Below, in pieces: positions 31,661-40,678 of a DNA stretch of 64,000 bases. Below the pieces are notes generated by a model. That model worked only from the letters and a program-made list of their open reading frames with translations. It was not told the origin of the DNA and did no database searches. The stretch's first letter is position 1, and each line of letters starts with the position of its first letter. The DNA is taken from NCBI RefSeq assembly GCF_900112105.1, contig NZ_FOKV01000001.1:310001-374000 (forward strand). Reading direction: 5' to 3'. The position numbers and the translations under genes are program-made. The DNA comes from Zunongwangia mangrovi (GTDB lineage: Bacteria; Bacteroidota; Bacteroidia; Flavobacteriales; Flavobacteriaceae).

Positions 31661-34042
31661 ATGACAAAATTTACGCTTCGTTTTAGCAATATCGCAATCC
31701 TTTTGCTTATTGCATTTAGCAGCATCACTCTGCAATCACAAGAAAGCGATCTTTCTGTGGAAAAAATTATGCAAGACCCAAAATGGATGGGAACTTTCCC
31801 CTCTAGAATACAATGGGGAATCGAAAGTGAAAATATCTACTTTCAGTATAACCTGGAAAATGACCCGGACGATTCATTATACAAGATCGATCTTTCTAAC
31901 CAATCAAAAATCCTAAAGGTTTCTCAGCAGGAAAAGGAAAATATGATCCCGCGTTACGGTGATTATAATGATAAAAAAACCGAAATGCTTTTTACTGAAA
32001 ATGGGAAGCTCTTTTTATACAATATCAGAAAAGCATCGAAAACAGAATTGATCGACCTGGGTGAACGTATTATAGATCCTCAGTTTATGGCAAACGAATC
32101 TAAAATTTCGTTCATCTTGAATGACAATGCGTTTATCTATGATCTTGACGAAGGCACGATAACAAAATTAACCAATATCAATAGCGGCAAAAAGCGCGAA
32201 GGAAGAGATGAGAAACTTTCAGACAAAAACCAATGGATACAGGATGAAAATCTTGATCTTCTAGAAGTAGTTAATGAACGCAAAGAAAAATCTGAAACTT
32301 CTAAATCCTATCGCGAAAGTGTTGCCCAAGAAGAAGATTATGCCTTTTATGCGGGAGATAAGCAAATATCCGGACTTAGCATTTCTCCTAACGGAAAATA
32401 TGTAAGTTTCAATTTAATTAAAAGAGAACGCGGTGAAAATACCGATGTTCCTAATTACGTAGACCAATCTGGATACACTAAAGATCTGCCTGCACGCTCT
32501 AAAGTTGGCGACGATAAAACCGAAGTAGAATTAGCGCTTTACAATATCGAAAAAGATACCGTTTTTATGGTAAGCACAGCAGAGCTTGAAGGTATTAAAG
32601 ACTTGCCAGATTACGTAAAAGATTATCCAGATAAAGAATGGGAAGAAAAAGTTCGTGAAGTGATTACTTCGCCTGCTTATTTTTCTGAAAATGGAGAGAA
32701 AGCTATCGTAAGCATTCGATCTAAAGACAACAAAGATCGCTGGATCGCCCAATTAGACCTTGAAAATGGCAGTCTTACCACCATCGATCGCCAACGCGAC
32801 GAAGCATGGATCGCCGGGCCGGGTCTTGGCTGGTCTTTTGGTGGCGGAACCATTGGATGGTTACCAGATAATAAGCATATTTATTTTCAATCTGAAGCTA
32901 CGGGATATTCTCATTTATATCTTCTGAATGTTGATAACGGAGATAAAAAAGATCTTACTCCAGGGGAATATGAAGTTTTTGATCCAGAATTATCGAATAA
33001 TAAAAAGTACTGGTATTTAACCACTTCAGCAGAAGGCCCGGATGTTCGTCATTTCTATAAAATGCCGGTGATGGGTGGTAAAATGGAGAAACTGACTAAT
33101 ATGACAGGTAATAATCAGGTTTATCTTTCTCCAGATGAAAAATATATGGCGATCTATTATTCTTTCAGTAATAAGCCATGGGAACTCTATCTTAAGAAAA
33201 CCGGAAAAGCTGAAGCTAAACAATTAACCAGCGGCCAATCTGAAGCATTTGCAAGTTACGATTGGAGAACGCCTGAACTTATTAAGTTTGAAGCTGAAGA
33301 CGGTGCGATGGTTCCGGCAAGATTATACACGCCAAGTGAAGAAACTAAAAATGATGCTGCGGTTGTATTTGTGCATGGTGCAGGATATTTACAAAATGTA
33401 CACCAATGGTGGTCGTCATATTTTAGAGAATATATGTTCCATAATCTATTAACAGATTTAGGCTACACCGTTATAGATATCGATTACCGTGGAAGCGCTG
33501 GTTACGGCCGCGACTGGAGAACCGGGATTTACCGCCACATGGGAGGCAAAGACCTTTCAGATCAGGTAGATGGTGTAAAATATTTAGTTGAAAACCACGG
33601 AATAAATCCTGAAAAAATCGGAATTTATGGTGGTAGTTATGGCGGATTTATTACTTTAATGGCAATGTTTAACGAACCAGATACTTTTGCTGCCGGTGCG
33701 GCGCTAAGATCTGTAACAGATTGGGCACATTATAATCATGGATACACATCCAACATTCTTAATGAGCCTGTAAACGACCCTATTGCCTATCGCAGATCTT
33801 CACCTATTTATTTTGCTGAAGGTTTAGAAGGAGATCTACTTATCGCCCACGGAATGGTAGACGTAAATGTGCATTTTCAGGATGTTGTAAGACTTTCTCA
33901 ACGCCTTATCGAGTTAGGAAAAGATAACTGGGAAATGGCTGTTTATCCAGTAGAAGATCACGGTTTTGTTGAGCCGAGCAGCTGGACAGATGAGTATAGC
34001 AGAATTCTTAAGCTTTTTAATGAAAGCCTTTTAGATAAATAG
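31661..34042 (+). CDS. S9 family prolyl oligopeptidase / dipeptidyl peptidase, exported
   Basis: The protein has 793 residues with a signal peptide, a long beta-propeller region (about 60-520) and a C-terminal alpha/beta-hydrolase domain. The catalytic triad is visible as Ser659 in G-G-S-Y-G-G, Asp734 in M-V-D-V-N-V-H and His767 in E-D-H-G-F. Such enzymes cleave short peptides after proline or alanine. It lies 4 bp ahead of the cysteine-desulfurase-like gene and probably shares a transcript with it. The divergent neighbour is the M28 peptidase, which suggests a peptide-use locus. Confidence 0.93.
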   Translation: MTKFTLRFSNIAILLLIAFSSITLQSQESDLSVEKIMQDPKWMGTFPSRIQWGIESENIYFQYNLENDPDDSLYKIDLSNQSKILKVSQQEKENMIPRYGDYNDKKTEMLFTENGKLFLYNIRKASKTELIDLGERIIDPQFMANESKISFILNDNAFIYDLDEGTITKLTNINSGKKREGRDEKLSDKNQWIQDENLDLLEVVNERKEKSETSKSYRESVAQEEDYAFYAGDKQISGLSISPNGKYVSFNLIKRERGENTDVPNYVDQSGYTKDLPARSKVGDDKTEVELALYNIEKDTVFMVSTAELEGIKDLPDYVKDYPDKEWEEKVREVITSPAYFSENGEKAIVSIRSKDNKDRWIAQLDLENGSLTTIDRQRDEAWIAGPGLGWSFGGGTIGWLPDNKHIYFQSEATGYSHLYLLNVDNGDKKDLTPGEYEVFDPELSNNKKYWYLTTSAEGPDVRHFYKMPVMGGKMEKLTNMTGNNQVYLSPDEKYMAIYYSFSNKPWELYLKKTGKAEAKQLTSGQSEAFASYDWRTPELIKFEAEDGAMVPARLYTPSEETKNDAAVVFVHGAGYLQNVHQWWSSYFREYMFHNLLTDLGYTVIDIDYRGSAGYGRDWRTGIYRHMGGKDLSDQVDGVKYLVENHGINPEKIGIYGGSYGGFITLMAMFNEPDTFAAGAALRSVTDWAHYNHGYTSNILNEPVNDPIAYRRSSPIYFAEGLEGDLLIAHGMVDVNVHFQDVVRLSQRLIELGKDNWEMAVYPVEDHGFVEPSSWTDEYSRILKLFNESLLDK

Positions 34043-34046
34043 ATTT

Positions 34047-35270
34047 ATGGATATAGAATTTGTTAGAAAACAGTTTCCTGCACTCGATAAAGATTTTGTC
34101 TTTATGGATAATGCCGGTGGCTCCCAGGTATTGGGAAAAGTTATTCAGCGAATTAATGGCTATTTAATTCATCATAACGTACAACTTGGCGCATCTTATA
34201 AAATTAGCAAGGAAGCCGGCGAAAAGCTAGCATGGGCAACCAAACAAGTTGCAAAATTCATCAACGCCAATAGAACCGAAGAAGTAATTATAGGACCTTC
34301 TTCGAGCATGCTTTTTAGGATTTTAAGCATTTCCCTTAGCAAAAAATGGCAGGAAGGTGATGAAGTAATCGTCACCAATACAGATCATGAAGCAAACGTT
34401 TCTCCCTGGACAGATTTAGAAGAAAAAGGCATAAAAGTTAAGATCTGGAAAGCCAATCCAAATACTATGGAATTAGAGCTTTCTGAACTTAAAAAATTAC
34501 TTTCACAAAAGACCAAATTGGTTGCTGTTACGCATTGTTCTAATATTTTAGGAACTATAAATCCTATCAAGGAAATTGCTGAAGTTGTACATGAAAACGG
34601 CTCGCTTATTTGCGTAGATGGCGTTGCTTACGCACCTCATCGCCAAATTGATGTGCAGGATCTAGATGTCGATTTTTACACCTTTAGCTGGTATAAAACC
34701 TATGGCCCGCACTTAGCTTTAATGTACGGCAAATATGAGCACCTTTTGGAATTAGATGGAATTAACCACTATTTCTTCAAAAAAGATGATATCCCGTATA
34801 AATTTCAACCGGGGAACTTCAATTTTGAACTCACCTATAGTCTTTTGGGAATCACTGAATATTTTCAGGAATTCTATAAACAACACTTTCCAAAAGATAA
34901 AGAATCTTCAGTTTTAATGCTGAAAAGATCTTATGAAGTTATTGCACGACATGAGCAGAAATTGGCCAAAAAGCTTCTTGGTTTTTTAAATGAAAATCCT
35001 AAAGTTAAGATCATAGGAAATCCTGAAGCCGATGCTTCTAAAAGAGTACCTACGATTTCTTTTGTACATCAGGAACTTAAAAGTGATGATATTGTAACGC
35101 AAATCGACGATTATCGAATAGGTATTCGATTTGGTGATTTTTACGCTAAAAAACTGGTTGAAGATTTCGGCCTAACCCAAAAAAATGGAGTGGTACGCAT
35201 CAGTCTGGTGCATTACAACACAGAAGAAGAAGTAAAACGACTTATCTGGGCGCTTAGCAAAGTAATTTAA
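34047..35270 (+). CDS. Cysteine desulfurase-like class V aminotransferase
   Basis: A 407-residue PLP enzyme opening F-P-A-L-D-K-D-F-V-F-M-D-N-A-G-G-S-Q, the form of the cysteine-desulfurase-like subfamily. The PLP lysine is K217 in S-W-Y-K-T-Y-G-P-H, and T-D-H-E-A-N and V-D-G-V-A-Y-A-P-H supply cofactor contacts. Substrate is uncertain, because this subfamily is distinct from IscS and SufS and no Fe-S assembly genes are nearby. It ends at a strong terminator. Confidence 0.88.
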   Translation: MDIEFVRKQFPALDKDFVFMDNAGGSQVLGKVIQRINGYLIHHNVQLGASYKISKEAGEKLAWATKQVAKFINANRTEEVIIGPSSSMLFRILSISLSKKWQEGDEVIVTNTDHEANVSPWTDLEEKGIKVKIWKANPNTMELELSELKKLLSQKTKLVAVTHCSNILGTINPIKEIAEVVHENGSLICVDGVAYAPHRQIDVQDLDVDFYTFSWYKTYGPHLALMYGKYEHLLELDGINHYFFKKDDIPYKFQPGNFNFELTYSLLGITEYFQEFYKQHFPKDKESSVLMLKRSYEVIARHEQKLAKKLLGFLNENPKVKIIGNPEADASKRVPTISFVHQELKSDDIVTQIDDYRIGIRFGDFYAKKLVEDFGLTQKNGVVRISLVHYNTEEEVKRLIWALSKVI

Positions 35271-35304
35271 AATCTAGACCGCTTCGCTTTTAAATCTTAG
35301 AATA
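35271..35304 (+). repeat. Interspersed repeat family B, left copy
   Basis: TCTAGACCGCTTCGCTTTTA and following bases. A related copy lies inverted at 35481-35519 and a third, diverged one at 42751-42790. Together the first two flank the gap between the desulfurase-like and gamma-synthase genes. Confidence 0.5.
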
Positions 35305-35314
35305 AAGATTAAAA

Positions 35315-35358
35315 AACGAGTGCTGAAATTCGATAATTTCAGTCCTCGTTTTTTTTTT
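35315..35358 (+). terminator. Terminator after cysteine desulfurase-like gene
   Basis: AACGAGTGCTGAAATT pairs with AATTTCAGTCCTCGTT (one mismatch, one G-U), loop CGAT, followed by a long T-run. The stem is nearly identical to the terminator at 15596-15636. Confidence 0.88.
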
Positions 35359-35480
35359 TAATCATGAGATGCTAAATCAAGTCCGCCGAACGAACAGGAT
35401 TAGCATAAAAATTTGTTTCCTTATCAAATTAATACTTCTGCAAAATTTCAGAAAAAATAACCTCGATCGCTTACTCTTCT

Positions 35481-35519
35481 ATTTTCTAATTTCTAACAGC
35501 GCAGCGGTCTAAAATCTAA
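35481..35519 (-). repeat. Interspersed repeat family B, right (inverted) copy
   Basis: Read on the minus strand, this begins near AGATTTTAGACCGCTGCGCT. It matches the copy at 35271-35304 in its T-A-G-A-C-C-G-C-T-x-C-G-C-T core and its Ts/AGAAT tail. It ends 6 bp before the stop end of the gamma-synthase gene. Confidence 0.5.
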
Positions 35520-35525
35520 CTACGA

Positions 35526-36668
35526 TTATCCCAACGCCTGTTTTAGATCTTCAACAAGATCGTCTCCATCTTCAATTCCTACACTTAATCGTATCAAACT
35601 ATCTACAACACCGGTTTTTTCACGTTCTTCTTTTGGGATTGACGCATGCGTCATACTTGCCGGATGCCCGGCTAAAGATTCTACTCCGCCTAAAGATTCA
35701 GCTAAAGTGAAAACCTTCAGATTTTCAAGAATTTTAATTGCACTTTCTGCGTTTCCTTCCGTAGTAGAAAAAGAGATCATTCCGCCAAAACCTTTCATTT
35801 GCTTTTTGGCGATATCGTGGTTTGGATGATCTTCAAATCCTGGCCAGTTCACTTTTGCAACTCCGGCATGCTCTTTTAAAAATCGGGCTACTTTTTCTCC
35901 ATTTTCGCAATGGCGCTGCATTCTAAGATGTAAAGTTTTAATTCCGCGTAACACCAAAAAACTATCCTGCGGTCCACAAACTCCGCCACTCGCATTTTGA
36001 ATAAAATATAATTTATCGGCCAAAGCTTTATCTTTTACCACAAGACTTCCCATCACAACATCACTATGCCCACCAAGATATTTTGTGGCGCTATGCATTA
36101 CAATATCGGCTCCCAGATCTAAAGGTTGCTGTAAATATGGTGTCGCAAAAGTATTATCTACCGCTAATAAGACATTGTGCTTTTTCGCAATTTTAGCTGC
36201 AGCTTCAATATCGATAATATTCATCATTGGGTTAGTTGGTGTTTCTACCCAAATAAGCTTTGTATTTTCGTTAATATAAGCTTCGATGTTTTCAGCTTCC
36301 TGCATCCCGATAAAATGAAATTTAATGCCCAAATTTTCGAATATCGAGGTAAATAAACGGTAAGAACCACCGTAAAGATCGTTGGTACTTACAATTTCGT
36401 CTCCTGGTTTAAAAAGCTTCATTACCGCATCGATCGCAGCAAGTCCAGATCCAAAAGCCATCCCAAATTCACCATTTTCGATACTAGCTAAAGAACGTTC
36501 TAAAGCGGCACGAGTTGGGTTTCCACTTCTGGAATATTCAAAGCCTTTATGACCTCCAGGGGTGCTTTGCGAATACGTACTGGTTTGATAGATCGGCGGC
36601 ATTACAGAATTGTATGCAGGATCTGTATTTTCCTGCCCGCCGTGTATGGTTTTGGTATTAAATTTCAT
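35526..36668 (-). CDS. Trans-sulfuration PLP enzyme (cystathionine gamma-synthase/gamma-lyase)
   Basis: A 380-residue member of the Cys/Met-metabolism PLP family. PLP Lys196 lies in S-A-T-K-Y-L-G-G-H-S-D, and Y-S-R-S-G-N-P-T, S-G-L-A-A-I and S-L-G-G-V-E-S-L complete the active site. Gamma-synthase (methionine synthesis) and gamma-lyase (cysteine synthesis) cannot be told apart reliably by eye, so no symbol is given. It is monocistronic and divergent from the DUF3298 lipoprotein. Confidence 0.9.
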   Translation of the reverse strand: MKFNTKTIHGGQENTDPAYNSVMPPIYQTSTYSQSTPGGHKGFEYSRSGNPTRAALERSLASIENGEFGMAFGSGLAAIDAVMKLFKPGDEIVSTNDLYGGSYRLFTSIFENLGIKFHFIGMQEAENIEAYINENTKLIWVETPTNPMMNIIDIEAAAKIAKKHNVLLAVDNTFATPYLQQPLDLGADIVMHSATKYLGGHSDVVMGSLVVKDKALADKLYFIQNASGGVCGPQDSFLVLRGIKTLHLRMQRHCENGEKVARFLKEHAGVAKVNWPGFEDHPNHDIAKKQMKGFGGMISFSTTEGNAESAIKILENLKVFTLAESLGGVESLAGHPASMTHASIPKEEREKTGVVDSLIRLSVGIEDGDDLVEDLKQALG

Positions 36669-36823
36669 AACAATAATTTAGTTGGTTTATAGCGAAAATC
36701 TAGCTTTATAAGCTGATTTTCATCGCTATTAAAAATCTTACTAGCAAAAATAAGCTTCGCATTGGCAATGCCAAAATTGCTGCGTACTTTAGCAAAACAA
36801 TAACCTAAAATCCGAAAACCATT

Positions 36824-37594
36824 TTGAAAAAATTTCTTTTTGTGTTGCTTGCCAGCCTGATGCTTTTTGCCTGTGAAGAAGAGAAAAAAGAAGCCCTTAT
36901 TTTCACCAATTATAATGTAGAGAAATCTTATGAAAAGTGTAATCCTGAAACCGGAAATTGCACTTTTGTAAACATTAACTATCCAGTTGCCAAAGGCCAG
37001 GAAGAGGTTGCTAAAAAGCTCAATGATTCTATAGAATCTCATATTATCCAACTTGTTTCTGGTTTTAATCCAGATGACAATCCTGCAACTATGGAAGAGA
37101 TGGTTGATGGTTTTATTGCAAATTATGCTTCTTACCGAGAAGATTTTCCTGAAACCGACATCCCTTGGGAAGCGACTGTTTTTGCTGAAATTACTTCAGA
37201 AAACCTCAAATTATTAAGTATAGATTTCAACTCTTATACCTTTACCGGTGGCGCACATGGTTACGGAAGCAATACCTATATGAATTTTAATCCTGAAACT
37301 GGCGAAGTTTACACGCACAAGGATCTCTTTACTGCAGAATTTAAAGAATTTGTAGAAAAAGACTTCAGAAATAAAGAAGATATCCCGCAGGACGAAAACA
37401 TCAACAGCACCGGAATGTTCTTCGAAAACGACGAATTTCACCTTCCGGCAAATATTGGCTTTAGAGATGATAAATTGATCTTAACCTATAATCCATACGA
37501 GATTGCGGCTTATGCTGAAGGACAAAAAACTTACGAATATGAGCTGAAAGAAATTTCAGAATATTTAAAAATCGATCTTTCAGCAACCGAATAA
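36824..37594 (+). CDS. DUF3298 domain-containing lipoprotein
   Basis: The protein has 256 residues from a TTG start. Signal and lipobox L-F-A-C17-E-E-E are well formed, and no ATG lies nearby to replace it. The C-terminal part has F-T-G-G-A-H-G-Y (about 140) and F-N-P-E-T-G-E, the DUF3298/DUF4163 pattern seen in the extracellular part of the anti-sigma factor RsiV. Here it is a stand-alone lipoprotein with unknown role, although the family is known to bind glycans such as lysozyme substrates or lysozyme itself. Confidence 0.82.
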   Translation: MKKFLFVLLASLMLFACEEEKKEALIFTNYNVEKSYEKCNPETGNCTFVNINYPVAKGQEEVAKKLNDSIESHIIQLVSGFNPDDNPATMEEMVDGFIANYASYREDFPETDIPWEATVFAEITSENLKLLSIDFNSYTFTGGAHGYGSNTYMNFNPETGEVYTHKDLFTAEFKEFVEKDFRNKEDIPQDENINSTGMFFENDEFHLPANIGFRDDKLILTYNPYEIAAYAEGQKTYEYELKEISEYLKIDLSATE

Positions 37595-37660
37595 ATTGCA
37601 GAAGCTCTTATAAAGTTTTTCCTTTGCAGCTTTTCTTATGCATTCTTAAATCGAAATAAA

Positions 37661-38014
37661 ATGAAAAAGATCTACTACCTGTCTACCTGCGATACCTGCA
37701 AACGAATTTTAAACGAGATCGAAGCTCCGGCAGAATTTGAACTTCAGGACATCAAAACCGATGCAATTACCGCAGCGCAAATAGAAGAAATGCAAAAACT
37801 TGCGGGTAGCTACGAGTCGCTTTTTAGCAAAAGAGCACGACTTTATAAAGAACGTGATCTTAAAAACAAGAATCTTAGCGAAGAAGATTACAAAGCTTTG
37901 ATCCTGGAACATTATACTTTTTTAAAACGTCCGGTAATAATTAACGATAATGAGATCTTTATTGGTAATGCTAAAAAGAATGTAGCAGCCGCTAAAGAAT
38001 CTATCCATGGATAA
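37661..38014 (+). CDS. ArsC/Spx-like thioredoxin-fold protein
   Basis: This 117-residue protein has a redox C10-D-T-C13 near the N-terminus and the ArsC-family C-terminal pattern R-P-V-I-I-N-D-N-E-I-F-I-G. Real arsenate reductases of this kind carry a CxxS or a single catalytic Cys with an Arg triad that I do not see clearly. It is therefore annotated only to family. Arsenate resistance is not supported, as no ars genes are present. The stop overlaps the DMT transporter start by 8 bp. Confidence 0.82.
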   Translation: MKKIYYLSTCDTCKRILNEIEAPAEFELQDIKTDAITAAQIEEMQKLAGSYESLFSKRARLYKERDLKNKNLSEEDYKALILEHYTFLKRPVIINDNEIFIGNAKKNVAAAKESIHG

Positions 38015-38903
38015 GCGTTTGCTGGCGATCCTCGCCGCAATAGGTGCCAGTGCGATCTATGGTTTAAACCACACCATCGCCAAAGGAGTGATGCCTGCAC
38101 ATATCGAAGCTTTTGGTTTTATTATGCTTCGAGTGCTGGGCGCTGCTATTTTGTTTTGGCTATTAAGTCCGTTTGCTCCAAAAGAAAAGATCGATAAAAA
38201 AGATTACCCAAGAATGCTGGGTTGCGCTGTCTTTGGAATGTGCATTAACATGCTTTTCTTTTTTAAAGGATTAAGCCTTAGCACCCCAATTAACAGCTCG
38301 GTTATTGTCACGCTTTCTCCCGTCATGGTTTTGATCTTAGCTTCATTTATTCTTAAAGAAAAGATCACGCTTATTAAAGGAATTGGTATTGCTTTGGGCT
38401 TATCTGGAGCATTGGCTTTAGTGCTTTTCAGTACAGATAGTGTATCGAATGCGCCCAACATTCCGCTTGGGAATTTAATGTTTATTATCAATGCATTTTC
38501 TTACGGATTTTACCTGGTGATCGTAAAACCACTTACCAAAAAATATCACGCCATTACTCTTATGAAATGGCTTTTCCTAATGGGTGTAATTTTAAATTTA
38601 CCCGTTACTTATTCTGAATTTACAGCGGTAGACTGGTTAAACTTACCATTCGATGCGATTTGGCGAATGGCCTTTGTTGTTGCCGGAACAACATTTTCTA
38701 CCTACCTGCTTAATATTTACGCATTAAAACAATTATCGGCTTCTACGATAAGTGTTTTTATTTATTTACAGCCTTTAATCGCCATTATTTATGCGATCCT
38801 GGTGGGCGCAGACCAATTAACCACCATAAAAGTTGCCGCTGGCGTACTGGTTTTTGTTGGTGTTTACCTGGTAAGTTTTAAGAAAACAAAAACCCGGGCG
38901 TAG
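38007..38903 (+). CDS. EamA/DMT-family membrane transporter
   Basis: A 298-residue protein with ten predicted helices in two EamA repeats. The first begins A-A-I-G-A-S-A-I-Y-G-L-N-H and the second F-I-I-N-A-F-S-Y-G-F-Y-L. It is a drug/metabolite exporter with unknown substrate. The start overlaps the previous gene by 8 bp. Its end lies inside a terminator. Confidence 0.92.
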   Translation: MDKRLLAILAAIGASAIYGLNHTIAKGVMPAHIEAFGFIMLRVLGAAILFWLLSPFAPKEKIDKKDYPRMLGCAVFGMCINMLFFFKGLSLSTPINSSVIVTLSPVMVLILASFILKEKITLIKGIGIALGLSGALALVLFSTDSVSNAPNIPLGNLMFIINAFSYGFYLVIVKPLTKKYHAITLMKWLFLMGVILNLPVTYSEFTAVDWLNLPFDAIWRMAFVVAGTTFSTYLLNIYALKQLSASTISVFIYLQPLIAIIYAILVGADQLTTIKVAAGVLVFVGVYLVSFKKTKTRA

Positions 38904-38912
38904 CCGGGTTTT
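38889..38912 (+). terminator. Terminator overlapping end of DMT transporter gene
   Basis: AAAACCCGG (38889-38897) and CCGGGTTTT (38904-38912) make a 9-bp stem with a 6-base loop. It overlaps the last codons of the gene. Confidence 0.85.
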
Positions 38913-38951
38913 CAAAAAATATAAATCGAAAATCGATAATTTCAGCTCGCT

Positions 38952-39443
38952 TTATTTTAGCAATTCTGGATCGACGTCCTTTGGTTTTCTACCGTGTTTC
39001 CTGGTATCTTCTTTTGTAAGCACTTTAAAATCTTCGGTATGTGGCAGGCTATCAAAATTATTAATTAATTCTGAAGGTAAACCTGTTAGCTTTCTTGCTT
39101 TAAGATCTATCCAACCGCCCATCATTTCACAGCTTGCAAAATTTCTTCCTTTGCTGTCATAAAAATTATGTACAAATTCGAAATACATTCCGTCTTCAGA
39201 AAGTCCTTTTAACTGCAGGCTCACTTTTACCGGTTCTCCTGCAAAAACTTCTCTAAAATAGTACACGTGTTCATAAAAAACCACCGGACCAAGATTATGC
39301 TTTGCCAAGTCTTTTTGTCCAAAACCATTTTCCATTAAAAAACCCATCCGGGTGTGGCTCATAAAATTGATGTAAGCCGTATTGGCCAGGTGCCGGTTTG
39401 CGTCGATATCACTCCAGCGTATTTCAAATTCTTTGGTATACAT
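38952..39443 (-). CDS. Acyl-CoA thioesterase (hotdog fold, 4HBT-like)
   Basis: From the ATG at 39443 the protein has 163 residues. W-S-D-I-D-A-N-R-H-L-A-N-T-A-Y is the 4-hydroxybenzoyl-CoA thioesterase-type active-site helix start, with the catalytic Asp in D-I-D. E-M-M-G-G-W-I-D-L further on matches the family. The longer frame from a TTG at 39458 adds five residues and is less likely. Substrate is unknown. The 3' end approaches the terminator of the DMT gene on the other strand. Confidence 0.88.
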   Translation of the reverse strand: MYTKEFEIRWSDIDANRHLANTAYINFMSHTRMGFLMENGFGQKDLAKHNLGPVVFYEHVYYFREVFAGEPVKVSLQLKGLSEDGMYFEFVHNFYDSKGRNFASCEMMGGWIDLKARKLTGLPSELINNFDSLPHTEDFKVLTKEDTRKHGRKPKDVDPELLK

Positions 39444-39610
39444 AAGTATTTTTTTCAATTTTTACAGAATTACTAAATTACAAATATTTGCTATGCATGC
39501 ATAATTAGTTTAACTATTCCATCGAATCATCGAAAATTTGATTTGAAGTTGCCGCTATTCTTATCCCAAATTATAAGTTTCCTTACCTAATTTTTTCTGA
39601 AATTTGCCCT

Positions 39611-40573
39611 ATGCCAGTGATTAAAAGTAATTATACCGCTCCGCCTCTTTTTAAAAATGCTCATATCGCCACCATCTATGCAGCAACGCTTAGAAAAGTG
39701 GATTTTAAGTCTGAAAAAAGAGAACGTTTGGAGCTAAAGGATGGTGATTTTTTAGATTTAGATTGGGCATTTTCTAAAACTGAATCCAAAAAATTAATTG
39801 TAACCATGCATGGTTTGGCCGGCAATGCCAATAGACCGTATATGCTGGGAATGGGCAAAATCTTTACTGAAAATGGCTGGGATTATTGCGGAATGAACTT
39901 TAGAAGTTGTAGCGGTGAAATTAACCGATTATACCGAAGTTACAACGCCGGTGCCACTGAAGATCTGGAAGAAGTTTTGGCCCATATTTTCAGCAAAAAT
40001 AAGTACGATCAAATCGCTTTGGTTGGTTTTAGCCTTGGCGGAAATCTTTTGCTGAAATATCTTGGAGAACGCCACGAACTGCCATCGCAAATAAAAACTG
40101 CTGTGGCTGTTTCTACACCTTGTGATCTAGGCGCCAGCTTGGAAGCGCTAAACCTGCCAAAAAACAAATTATACACCAACCGATTCGAAAAGAACCTGAA
40201 AGATCAGCTTTTTGAGCGTCAACTGGCTTTTCCAAAAGAACTCGAAAAACATCAAATATCGGCTTGTAATTCATTGTTAGCAATCGATGAGTTATATACC
40301 AGCCGGGCGCATGGCTATGCTTCAGCGGCAGAATATTACGAAAAATGCAGTTGTCTTCAGTTTTTACCTAATATTAAGATCCCAACACTCTTATTAAATG
40401 CTGAAAATGATAGTTTTTTGACTTCAGCATCATTTCCGAAGAAAATAGCCGAAAAATCATCATTCTTACATCTGGAAATTCCAAAACATGGGGGTCACGT
40501 AGGTTTTATTCAGCATAAAAAAATGTATTACCAGGAAGAGAGAGCGCTTCAATTTATCCATGATCAGCTCTAA
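39611..40573 (+). CDS. YheT-like alpha/beta hydrolase
   Basis: A 320-residue hydrolase with Ser141 in V-G-F-S-L-G-G-N, oxyanion-hole region M-H-G-L-A-G, and a late H-G-G-H-V-G. M-N-F-R-S-C-S-G-E and R-L-Y-R-S-Y-N-A-G are typical of the YheT/AB-hydrolase-4 group, which has esterase activity on unknown natural substrates. It is monocistronic. Confidence 0.9.
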   Translation: MPVIKSNYTAPPLFKNAHIATIYAATLRKVDFKSEKRERLELKDGDFLDLDWAFSKTESKKLIVTMHGLAGNANRPYMLGMGKIFTENGWDYCGMNFRSCSGEINRLYRSYNAGATEDLEEVLAHIFSKNKYDQIALVGFSLGGNLLLKYLGERHELPSQIKTAVAVSTPCDLGASLEALNLPKNKLYTNRFEKNLKDQLFERQLAFPKELEKHQISACNSLLAIDELYTSRAHGYASAAEYYEKCSCLQFLPNIKIPTLLLNAENDSFLTSASFPKKIAEKSSFLHLEIPKHGGHVGFIQHKKMYYQEERALQFIHDQL

Positions 40574-40628
40574 GATTTCAGGAAAAATTTCAGGAAATTC
40601 CATTATTCAGCTAAATTATTCTATAGCC

Positions 40629-40658
40629 TTTGCGCTGCCTAAGAATTGATTATCTTTG
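40629..40658 (+). promoter_or_regulatory. Promoter of yicC-gmk-nadD
   Basis: TTTG (40629-40632), 18-bp spacer, TATCTTTG (40651-40658): both boxes match the Bacteroidota consensus. The expected start is about 15 bp before the yicC ATG. Confidence 0.7.
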
Positions 40659-40678
40659 CCCAACCGTAAAAATGAAGC

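Noticed and set aside
37661-38014. Arsenic-resistance function for the ArsC-like protein
   Set aside because: It has a CxxC rather than a clear arsenate-reductase site and no ars genes are nearby.
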